Part shown: positions 51,676 to 59,033 of the stretch, one piece after another | Layout of the letters: every line of letters begins with the position of its first letter | Numbering within the stretch: the stretch's first letter is position 1 | DNA from: CAMTUH01 sp947084935 | GTDB taxonomy: Bacteria; Pseudomonadota; Gammaproteobacteria; Coxiellales; Coxiellaceae | Assembly (NCBI GenBank): GCA_947084935.1 | Contig: CAMTUH010000010.1 | Coordinates: forward strand, 9,545 to 73,544 | Length of the DNA stretch: 64,000 bases | Reading direction: 5' to 3' | The notes under the pieces: generated by a model | Databases searched by the model: none | Seen by the model: only the letters and a program-made list of their open reading frames with translations | Told to the model about the DNA's origin: nothing | Made by a program: the position numbers and the translations under genes

Positions 51676-52119
51676 ATGCGTAAAATTAGCACCATGAGCG
51701 CATTAGGGTTGATTTTGGGAATATTAGCGAGTCCTGTCATGGGGCAGCAGGACAGCTATCATATCTCGGGCGGAGAATTATTAGACTACTGCAAAGATAC
51801 GGCCGCGATGATGGAAAAGAAAGCATATAACGTGTCTAAATCCAGTTGGTGCATTGGGTTCGTTCAAGGAGCCGTAACGTCGCACCGATTTTACAGTGCG
51901 TTTTATGCCGTGCAAAATCCGCAGAATAAAAATTTATCGAATGAAGCATTAGGGAAAAAAGTCGAAGAAAATCAAGTATTCTGCGTGCCGACCTCGGTAA
52001 CGTTAGGGCAGGTCGTGAAAGACGTGGTATCCTTTTTAGAAGCGAATCCCTCTTATCAGAAAGAACAAGCCAGTATGGCTGTTGCGCGAGCGTTATATAA
52101 GACTTATCCCTGCAAATGA
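51676..52119 (+). CDS. Exported Rap1a/Tai-like protein
   Basis: A 147-residue protein with signal peptide (ALGLILGILASPVMGQQD) and a Rap1a-type domain: LDYCKDTAA, SWCIGFVQGAVTSHRF, FCVPTSVTLGQVVKDVVSFL, YKTYPCK. Four conserved Cys form two likely disulfides. Rap1a/Tai proteins protect against type VI amidase effectors in other bacteria; here no T6SS genes are seen, so it is more likely an orphan periplasmic protein of this fold. Confidence 0.75.
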   Translation: MRKISTMSALGLILGILASPVMGQQDSYHISGGELLDYCKDTAAMMEKKAYNVSKSSWCIGFVQGAVTSHRFYSAFYAVQNPQNKNLSNEALGKKVEENQVFCVPTSVTLGQVVKDVVSFLEANPSYQKEQASMAVARALYKTYPCK

Positions 52120-52174
52120 GTAACCCTCTTCTTGACTGACCTTCGGTGTGAAGTTATCGTTAGCTTCCGCGTGC

Positions 52175-52248
<74 letters not shown>

Positions 52249-52344
52249 TACTCATTGACTTTGATATCCCGGCGTGCCGGGCAGCCGTCCATAGTGATAA
52301 GTCCGGCCCGCACTTTAAATCAAATTTTTTATAGGACTTGATCC

Positions 52345-53070
52345 ATGCGACAGGTACCTCGTTATTTAATCATCGGCTCAGGCCGAATGGCGCGGCATTT
52401 TCAGCATTACCTGAACTTGCTTAATATTCCCTTCGTTACGTGGGCACGTCGATATAATACTTCTGAAGAGCTTCTTCTTTCGTGCCGCGCGTGTTCCAAC
52501 ATTTTATTACTGATCAACGATACTGAAATTGAAAATTTCACTAATAAACATCCTTTTTTAAAAGAAAAAGTGCTTGTCCATTTTTCGGGACAATTATCTT
52601 TAGAAGATGTTTATAGCGCTCATCCACTGATGACTTTTGGGAATGCTCTTTATGACTTAAAAACCTATCAGGACGTTGCTTTTATTTTAGAAGAAAACGG
52701 GCTGGAAATGAGAGAAATTTTGCCCGGATTGGCTAATCAAAATTTTAAGATATCCAGACAACTAAAAGCATATTACCACGCACTGTGTGTCATGAGTGGA
52801 AATTTTACCTGTATTCTATGGGAAAAGTTTTTTAACGAGATTGAAAATAGGTTCTCGATACCCAAATCAGCGGTTTTCCCTTATCTAGAACGAATTACCA
52901 AAAATCTTATAGAAAATCCGGGAAGTGCGTTAACGGGCCCTTTGATTAGAAAAGACGTCAGCACCATCCAGGCCAATCTCGCAGCTTTACAGACGGATGA
53001 ATTCGAAGCAGTTTACCGAGCGTTTGTCACCGTCTTTCACAAAAGGAGTGCGGAACATGAAAGTGCATGA
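52345..53070 (+). CDS. panG: PanG-type ketopantoate reductase (DUF2520-like)
   Basis: A 241-residue Rossmann protein (YLIIGSGRMARHFQHYLNLL; VLVHFSGQLS; SAHPLMTFG) with a C-terminal helical domain of the DUF2520 type. PanG, described in Francisella and noted in Coxiella, replaces PanE in reducing ketopantoate to pantoate. It directly precedes panB and panC and overlaps panB by 14 bases, which supports this role. Confidence 0.82.
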   Translation: MRQVPRYLIIGSGRMARHFQHYLNLLNIPFVTWARRYNTSEELLLSCRACSNILLLINDTEIENFTNKHPFLKEKVLVHFSGQLSLEDVYSAHPLMTFGNALYDLKTYQDVAFILEENGLEMREILPGLANQNFKISRQLKAYYHALCVMSGNFTCILWEKFFNEIENRFSIPKSAVFPYLERITKNLIENPGSALTGPLIRKDVSTIQANLAALQTDEFEAVYRAFVTVFHKRSAEHESA

Positions 53071-53842
53071 TTTTCAAAAAATGAAAGAAAGCGGAAAGAA
53101 AATCAGCGTGGTTACGTGTTATGATTATTGGTCCGCGCATATTATTTCCTACAGCAATATCGATTGCGTATTGGTCGGCGATAGTTTGGCGATGGTCATG
53201 TACGGTTACCCAACCACCTTGTCGGCTACCGTAGATATGATTGCACGGCACGTTGAAGCCGTGTCGAAAGGCTGCCCCGGTAAGTTTATCATTGCGGATA
53301 TGCCATTTCTTTCTTATCGAAAAGATTTAGCCGCCAATATGAGTGCGATTGAAGCAATGATGCGCTCAGGAGCGCATGCGATTAAATTAGAAAGGGCGGA
53401 CGGTAACTTAGCGCTCATTGAACACGTTGTGCAATCGGGTATACCGGTAATGGGGCATGTGGGATTAACCCCACAATCGTTTTATACGATTGGTGGGTTT
53501 GTCATTCAAGGGAAAGAGCAGAAAGGGGCTGAAAAATTAAAAGAGGATGCTCGACAATTAACGAGAGCCGGCTGTTTTTCCCTTGTGTTAGAGTGCATAC
53601 CCAGTGTGCTTGCGCAGCAGATTACCGATGAGATTCCTATTCCAACAATAGGCATCGGTGCGGGCCCTGATACTTCGGGACAAGTGCTGGTCTTGCATGA
53701 TCTCCTGGGCCTAACTCCATTCACCCCTAAGTATTTGAAAAAGTTTTTAGACGGCTTTACTCTTATCAAAGACGCTTTAAATTCCTTTGATCGGGAAGTA
53801 AAAACGTCTGCTTATCCGCAGGTTTATGAACACACTTATTGA
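53057..53842 (+). CDS. panB: 3-methyl-2-oxobutanoate hydroxymethyltransferase
   Basis: A 261-residue enzyme from ATG 53057 (AAAGGAGTG upstream). Motifs: SVVTCYDYWSAHI, VLVGDSLAMVMYGYPTTL, GHVGLTPQS, and TIGIGAGPDTSGQVLVLHDL. It makes ketopantoate from 2-ketoisovalerate with methylenetetrahydrofolate. Coupled to panG. Confidence 0.95.
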   Translation: MKVHDFQKMKESGKKISVVTCYDYWSAHIISYSNIDCVLVGDSLAMVMYGYPTTLSATVDMIARHVEAVSKGCPGKFIIADMPFLSYRKDLAANMSAIEAMMRSGAHAIKLERADGNLALIEHVVQSGIPVMGHVGLTPQSFYTIGGFVIQGKEQKGAEKLKEDARQLTRAGCFSLVLECIPSVLAQQITDEIPIPTIGIGAGPDTSGQVLVLHDLLGLTPFTPKYLKKFLDGFTLIKDALNSFDREVKTSAYPQVYEHTY

Positions 53843-53851
53843 AGAATAAAA

Positions 53852-54619
53852 ATGACCAAAATAATTGAATCACTAAAAGAGTGGCAGTTAATAAGGAAAA
53901 AGTTATCCCACGATACTGTTGATCTGGGTTTTGTACCCACCCTGGGTAATTTACATGCGGGCCACGAAAGCTTATTGCAGCGCTCTCAGCGGGAGAATTC
54001 AATAACGGTTTTAAGTGTGTTTGTTAATCCAACGCAGTTTGATAATAAAAATGATTTTAAAAATTATCCGCGCACTTTAGATCAAGACGTATTAACAGCG
54101 GAAAAAAATGGCATTGATTATGTTTTAGCGCCTGACTTTACTGCACTTTATCCCGATAATTACGCGTATAAAATAGTTAATGCTGACATGAGTTCTCCAC
54201 TAGAAGGAGCTTTTCGTCCTGGCCATTTTGATGGAGTATTAACCATTGTGTTGAAATTATTGCTCCTCGTAAAACCCACGCACACCTACTTTGGTGAAAA
54301 AGATTATCAACAATTGACATTGATAAAAGGTTTAGCGAAAGCATTTTTTTTAGAAACTGAAATAGTAGAATGTGCGACGGTTCGCAATGAATTTGGGCTG
54401 CCACTAAGTTCGCGTAATAGTCGTCTGACTGAAGAGCAGTACCGTTTGGCACAGTGGTTCCCCAAGATTTTTCATTCTGGAGAATCGTGCGAAAACATCA
54501 AAAAACAACTGATCCAGAAGGGGTTCACCGTCGATTATGTTGAAGACTATGAAAGAAGACGATTTGCAGCGGTTAGGCTGGCTGATATTCGATTGATCGA
54601 TAATATTGTTTTAGAATAG
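53852..54619 (+). CDS. panC: Pantothenate synthetase
   Basis: A 255-residue enzyme joining pantoate and beta-alanine. Motifs: FVPTLGNLHAGHESLL (HxGH; usual TMGALHxGH), VFVNPTQF, FGEKDYQQL and the KMSKS-like LPLSSRNSRLT. It is somewhat shorter than the typical 280. No panD (aspartate decarboxylase) is near, so beta-alanine must come from elsewhere. Confidence 0.93.
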   Translation: MTKIIESLKEWQLIRKKLSHDTVDLGFVPTLGNLHAGHESLLQRSQRENSITVLSVFVNPTQFDNKNDFKNYPRTLDQDVLTAEKNGIDYVLAPDFTALYPDNYAYKIVNADMSSPLEGAFRPGHFDGVLTIVLKLLLLVKPTHTYFGEKDYQQLTLIKGLAKAFFLETEIVECATVRNEFGLPLSSRNSRLTEEQYRLAQWFPKIFHSGESCENIKKQLIQKGFTVDYVEDYERRRFAAVRLADIRLIDNIVLE

Positions 54620-54637
54620 GAGCAGGAAGATGATTTT

Positions 54638-55387
54638 ATGAGCATACTCAACGAAAAACAAAAGGCGTTATGCAACAAAGCGCCCGCTGATTATTCCGAT
54701 TTGAAGGCATTATTTTTAAATTGTACGCTGAAACGGTCGCCCGAGCTTTCGCATACGGAAGGCTTGATACGCATTTCAAAAGCGATTATGGAAAAAAATC
54801 ACGTTGCAGTAGAAGTGATTCGCCCGGTGGATTACGCTATTGCTTATGGTGTTTATGGGGATATGCGCGAGCACGGTTGGGACCATGACGACTGGCCTTC
54901 GATTTACGAAAAGGTACAAAAAGCGGATATTTTGGTCATCACGACACCCATTTGGCTCGGTGATAAATCATCCGTTTGTACCAAGACGATCGAGCGTTTA
55001 TACGGAAATTCGGGTGATCTTAATGAGCATGGTCAGTATGCTTATTATGGAAAAGTGGGTGGCTGTTTAATTACCGGCAATGAAGACGGCGCCAAGCATT
55101 GCGCCATGAATATCCTCTATTCTTTGCAGCACCTTGGTTACGTGATCCCTCCACAAGCCGATGCGGCTTGGCTGGGTGGAGTAGGGCCCGGGCCTTCTTA
55201 TCTGGATCCTGATTCGGGTGGTCCCGAAAATGATTTCACCAATCGCAATACGACGTTCATGACGTGGAACCTCTTACATCTGGCCAGAATACTGAAGGAC
55301 GTCGGTGGAATCCCGGCGCACGGTAATCAGCGTTCGGAGTGGGACGCCGGTTGCCGATTTGATTACCCGAATCCCGATTACCGTTAA
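54638..55387 (+). CDS. Flavodoxin-like NAD(P)H:FMN reductase family protein
   Basis: A 249-residue protein of the flavodoxin-like fold: KALFLNCTLKRSPELSHTEG at the N-terminus (phosphate-binding loop type TLKRSPxxSHT), then ADILVITTPIWLGDKSSV with the FMN-contacting loop, and GGCLITGNEDGAKHC. It is close to the NADPH-dependent FMN reductase group. It follows panC by 18 bases, so it may be co-transcribed, with no known tie to pantothenate synthesis. Confidence 0.8.
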   Translation: MSILNEKQKALCNKAPADYSDLKALFLNCTLKRSPELSHTEGLIRISKAIMEKNHVAVEVIRPVDYAIAYGVYGDMREHGWDHDDWPSIYEKVQKADILVITTPIWLGDKSSVCTKTIERLYGNSGDLNEHGQYAYYGKVGGCLITGNEDGAKHCAMNILYSLQHLGYVIPPQADAAWLGGVGPGPSYLDPDSGGPENDFTNRNTTFMTWNLLHLARILKDVGGIPAHGNQRSEWDAGCRFDYPNPDYR

Positions 55388-55790
55388 TAAAATTTACAGA
55401 AGAATTGTTGCTTAATCCACAATGAAGCAACCTGATTTTTCGGGAAAATATTTTGTGTATTCTATTGCAGCCAATGAGCAAGTAGAAATCAATAATAAGA
55501 ATAGGGCAGATGATATTTTTTTCATTTTTTTTTGCGCACGGTTTTTATAGCATCCTTAACATCTTGTTTTGTAAGACCAGTTCGCCTGGATGTAGGTTGG
55601 GCTGAGCTTCGAAGCCCAACGAATTAATTGTTGGGCTTCGAAGCTCAGCCCAACCTACGAGTTAAAGTCCGCTCGTGAGTTCGTTTTGCGCAGAGTCGTC
55701 TTCGGAGCAGTCGTTTTCAATCTCAAGATCATTATCTTTGTCGCCAATCGAATTATTATTTCCAAATAATCGCTGGGCGCCTTCTTCTAA
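55388..55790. other. 403-bp gap containing a cruciform palindrome
   Basis: No gene is supported. The left part is A+T-rich; the centre is the 29-bp-arm palindrome at 55592-55658; the right part overlaps the distal end of the convergent F-box gene's 3' region. Confidence 0.4.
55592..55658. repeat. Palindrome with 29-bp perfect arms
   Basis: Arms 55592-55620 and 55630-55658 are perfect reverse complements across GAATTAATT. Each arm also carries its own internal hairpin (GTTGGGCT ... AGCCCAAC with a GAGCTTCGA loop). The GGTTGGGCT core recurs at 5398-5406 and 14979-14987. Probably a dispersed repeat that also acts as a terminator between the convergent genes. Confidence 0.75.
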
Positions 55791-56537
55791 CTACTCTGTG
55801 AAACGAGTTTTCGCAGTTAATGTTCTATTTTCTAGTGAGTTTTCCCTGAGAATTCGTTCCACTCCTTGTGCCAGAACGCCAACCGGTGCTATTAAGGATA
55901 ATAGGCATAACACTACTCTGAAAAATTTTAATATTTCTAAATCCAGATCAGGGATAGCCGTAATGAACGTGGTTCCTAGTATAAAAGTGACAAAAAATTT
56001 AAAAAGATAAAAAAACAAATCTTTTGATTCGGTGTACCCTGTCCGCAATGTACTGGAAAGCTGTGCATCGAGATACAGTGCGATGAAAAACGCATCATCG
56101 GACAGGGCGGAGCACAGAAATGTTGGCCGCCTGAGCTTCTCTACAGTGTCTACCAGTACTGAGAGGGGCACCGTGGTTTTGATTTTACTTTCTTCGCCAG
56201 TCAGTTCTTTAACTCTTTTCAGAGCAAGATCAGTAGCATGATTTTTAAAGTAATCAGAAAGAAGTTCAAGGACAGCTTTGGCTATTCTATCCCCATTTAA
56301 ATACAGTCCTTTTATTTCAGTACCTGCAGAAATTTGCCGAAAGCGGCGACACGTTCCTGCTATGCTCACTAGGTCTTTCACGTCGAGGCTCGTCAAAATA
56401 AACAGCAATATTTCATCGGGCAATAAATCAAAATAACTTCCCTCACCATCTCTATCGTTTGTAGTAGAGGAACTTCCCGTAAACTCAAACGCAGTCTCCG
56501 CATTCAGGCCACCAATTAACTTCCTGCGATTACGCAT
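55791..56537 (-). CDS. F-box protein, candidate Dot/Icm effector
   Basis: A 248-residue protein from ATG 56537, chosen because GAGG lies 9 bases upstream (other ATGs at 56552, 56567 and 56579 lack sites). Residues about 36-75 form an F-box: FDLLPDEILLFILTSLDVKD then LVSIAGTCRRFRQIS (Leu-Pro and the WF-like/CRRFR core conserved). F-boxes bind eukaryotic SKP1; bacteria with this motif usually inject the protein into hosts. The C-terminal 60 residues hold two hydrophobic segments (about 190-240), possibly for host membrane anchoring. It is A+T-rich. Confidence 0.8.
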   Translation of the reverse strand: MRNRRKLIGGLNAETAFEFTGSSSTTNDRDGEGSYFDLLPDEILLFILTSLDVKDLVSIAGTCRRFRQISAGTEIKGLYLNGDRIAKAVLELLSDYFKNHATDLALKRVKELTGEESKIKTTVPLSVLVDTVEKLRRPTFLCSALSDDAFFIALYLDAQLSSTLRTGYTESKDLFFYLFKFFVTFILGTTFITAIPDLDLEILKFFRVVLCLLSLIAPVGVLAQGVERILRENSLENRTLTAKTRFTE

Positions 56538-56608
56538 ACACCAATACCTCATTATGTAAAAAGGCATTAATGATAGCATTATGGTCTTTATTTAATCAAA
56601 TTTAATGC

Positions 56609-56624
56609 TTAAAAAACGGTTAAG
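56609..56624 (-). promoter_or_regulatory. Possible PmrA-type box for the F-box gene
   Basis: The minus strand reads CTTAACCGTTTTTTAA, with the central TT as GT. Eleven bases downstream is GATTAA, a weak -10-like hexamer. Spacing equals that of the Dot/Icm boxes. Location is about 70 bases upstream of the F-box ATG. Confidence 0.5.
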
Positions 56625-56661
56625 AATTCTACATATCGGGGCGTTATTTACTTTAAAAACG

Positions 56662-56691
56662 CGACGGCGAGGTTGCAGAACCTCGCCGTCG
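56662..56691 (-). terminator. Intrinsic terminator after the small exported-protein gene
   Basis: Perfect 13-bp stem CGACGGCGAGGTT (56662-56674) with 56679-56691 and a 4-base loop. On the minus strand it is followed by CGTTTTTAAAG, a T run. It ends the gene at 56712-57161 and separates it from the F-box promoter. Confidence 0.8.
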
Positions 56692-56711
56692 TTCATTTCA
56701 ATTATTTTATA

Positions 56712-57161
56712 TTATTTTAATTGAAGATGTTGTGGTTGTGTTGGGTCGCATTGCGTGAACTGGCTTGCCACGGGCGACAAATTGATGTTGTAGTATTTTG
56801 GCAGAGCATAGTAGTTACCCTGTTTCAGGTCGTATACAATAAAATTGTCGACACCAACTTCTTTACACCCACCGGTTTGCTGCTGGCAAATGCTGTACGT
56901 GACGGTGTTATCACCGCGAAAAGCCTGAGCATCTTTCTTTGAAACTACCGCAGTGGAAGCATTATTCATACAAAGGACAGGAGTTGTTTTACCTTCAAAA
57001 GAAGCTTGAATCCAACGTCCGTTATGCGGGTCTGAAGTCAAGCCCGTGAGGTAGGCACAATGGATAGGATCTGAGCCACAATCGCTTTGATCGGCATAAA
57101 CGGGGAGCGCGAAGGTTGCGGCGAATGGAATCAATAAGGATAAGAAGGCTATTTTTTTCAT
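56712..57161 (-). CDS. Exported hypothetical protein
   Basis: A 149-residue protein with signal peptide (AFLSLLIPFAATFALPVYAD) and six Cys in the mature part (SDCGSDPIHCAY, VLCMNN, SICQQQTGGCKEV, FTQCDPTQ), suggesting disulfides. I do not recognise the family. It stands alone, followed by a strong terminator. Confidence 0.7.
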   Translation of the reverse strand: MKKIAFLSLLIPFAATFALPVYADQSDCGSDPIHCAYLTGLTSDPHNGRWIQASFEGKTTPVLCMNNASTAVVSKKDAQAFRGDNTVTYSICQQQTGGCKEVGVDNFIVYDLKQGNYYALPKYYNINLSPVASQFTQCDPTQPQHLQLK

Positions 57162-57268
57162 TATAAAATCTCCAATTGCATGATATTTTTGGGTACAATA
57201 CCATGTGACTGTAATTTGATCAAGTAAGATAGGGCGGGATATTAAGGAAGGATCTTTTAGAAGAGCAT

Positions 57269-58501
57269 ATGGACAAAAATACGTTTAATAACAAGGGCTT
57301 ATCTGGAAACTCCCTCTATCCCTGGATTTGTTGGCTGTTGGCCGCTTCTTTATATACGATCCAATCCGGATTATTGATTCTACCCTCGGTTTTACCCATT
57401 CAATTGAGAACGACGTACACCGTCTCATCGGTGGATATTTCTTTATTTGTCTCGCTTTATTTAGTGCCTTATGTCGTGATGCAGGTTCCGGTCGGAGCAT
57501 TTTTAGATAAGTTTCGTGTTCAGTATGTATTAACCGCTGCGGGATTACTCATTGCAATTGGATGCTTCATTACCGCGCTGAGTAATAATTTTACTATCGG
57601 ATTATTTGGCCGGGTTGTCACTGGATTTGGTGGCAGTTTTACGTTTATTGGGGCCGTTTATTTAGGTAAGGAGTGGTTCGTGCCCCGAAAGTTCCCATTC
57701 ATTGTGGGATTAACGGAGGCGATGAGCAGTTTTGGCGTCGTTGTATTGGCGGCCATTTTTGCGTTGGCGGTTAACCATCAACGCTGGCAGACCATCTTGT
57801 TTGAGGTCGGTGGGCTGACGCTGGCTTTATCGTTCATTACGTTTTTTCGTGTTCGCGACAAAGAGCGTCCCGAAGTCAAACGAAGCACAAGCGTTAAGCA
57901 AAACTTCCTTCGCGTAATTAAAAATAAATATATCTGGATGTTGGGGTTGTACGTGGGATTCAGTTATTGCCATTTTGTGGTGTTGGTGAATATGTGGGGT
58001 ATTTTCATTCTAAAATCGTTTTACCACATCTCTACGATTGAAGCGGTTTTAGCGAATGATTTAGAAATCGTAGGGTTTATTATCGGGTGTGTTCTGATTG
58101 GTATTTTAAGAGAATATTTTTCAGCGCTGCGGTTGTTGTTGCTTTTTGCGGTGCTCGAATTTCTTTTCTTGGCGTTCAATATTTTTTGGGAAGGCGGTAT
58201 ATTCGTGAATAATATTCTCTTGTTTGTGTTGGGTGTGGTTTCGGCGAATATTATTCTGCCGTTTGATATTGCGAAAAGAGTTGTGCCGGCTTCGATGTAT
58301 GGGGTGGCTTCAGGGTTTATTAATACGTTTTTTGGCCTGACCGGTTTGATTTTTGTTCCCGTGGTGGGCTATTTGTTGCAGGTCACTAAAGGAAACGTTT
58401 ACACCTCGCCCATACCGCTCTTAGCGGCTTCGTTTGTCGCGGTGATTATCGCGTTCAGTTTGTATCGTCAATTGAGGCCGATATTTAAAGTCCAGGCTTA
58501 A
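57269..58501 (+). CDS. MFS transporter
   Basis: A 410-residue, 12-transmembrane major facilitator. Signature loop 2-3: VPVGAFLDKFRVQYVLTAAG (G-x-L-D-K/R-F-G-R-R type), and FGRVVTGFGGSFTFIGAVYL in TM4. The central loop (about 190-215) is basic. Legionellales carry many such transporters of this Pht/Lpg-like group, often for amino acids; the substrate is unknown. Confidence 0.85.
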   Translation: MDKNTFNNKGLSGNSLYPWICWLLAASLYTIQSGLLILPSVLPIQLRTTYTVSSVDISLFVSLYLVPYVVMQVPVGAFLDKFRVQYVLTAAGLLIAIGCFITALSNNFTIGLFGRVVTGFGGSFTFIGAVYLGKEWFVPRKFPFIVGLTEAMSSFGVVVLAAIFALAVNHQRWQTILFEVGGLTLALSFITFFRVRDKERPEVKRSTSVKQNFLRVIKNKYIWMLGLYVGFSYCHFVVLVNMWGIFILKSFYHISTIEAVLANDLEIVGFIIGCVLIGILREYFSALRLLLLFAVLEFLFLAFNIFWEGGIFVNNILLFVLGVVSANIILPFDIAKRVVPASMYGVASGFINTFFGLTGLIFVPVVGYLLQVTKGNVYTSPIPLLAASFVAVIIAFSLYRQLRPIFKVQA

Positions 58502-58593
58502 CAAAAAATTAATTTTCAATTTTGTCTTGCTTTAAAGACGTTGTGCAAGATACATTCTCAAAATAAGTGATTTGTAATCAATAAGGGGTGTGT

Positions 58594-59013
58594 ATGCGAT
58601 TTCTGAACAGTGCTGCTTCCACAGCTTACGATTTTTCTATGAAGCATCCCTACCTAACAGGTGGTGCAATTTTCCTAGTGGGTGTAGCGGCGGCGAATGA
58701 AGCAGGTGCTATTGATCTAGATGCCCTGCATGTTCTTATAAGGGATGTAAATAATTTAACTTCGGAAGGGGTGCAGAACGCTTGTCTCACGTTGTTTAAG
58801 TACGAGCATTTGTGTCGGGAAGAGGTGCAGCCTTATGTTGGTAGGCAAATAGTTGACGCTTGGAGCGGCCTGTGGGGCAAAAATGAGCAGGCTAGTTGCG
58901 ATATGTATGCATTGCTGATGAGAGCTTTCAATCGAAATGGAACTATTCTGCCAATATGCGCCGAAATGGCTGAGATGATCGAAGAACCATTAACCGGTTA
59001 TCTTCGTTTCTAG
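58594..59013 (+). CDS. Hypothetical protein with N-terminal hydrophobic segment
   Basis: About 139 residues; ATG 58594 has AAGGGG at good distance (GTG 58588 is also in frame). A hydrophobic segment (about residues 22-40, YLTGGAIFLVGVAAANEAGA) is possibly a signal or anchor. The rest is helical with four Cys (NACLTL, HLCREE, ASCDMY, PICAEM). No family recognised. It is tail-to-tail with rpoD. Confidence 0.6.
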   Translation: MRFLNSAASTAYDFSMKHPYLTGGAIFLVGVAAANEAGAIDLDALHVLIRDVNNLTSEGVQNACLTLFKYEHLCREEVQPYVGRQIVDAWSGLWGKNEQASCDMYALLMRAFNRNGTILPICAEMAEMIEEPLTGYLRF

Positions 59014-59033
59014 AATATTGCTGAGCAGATTTC

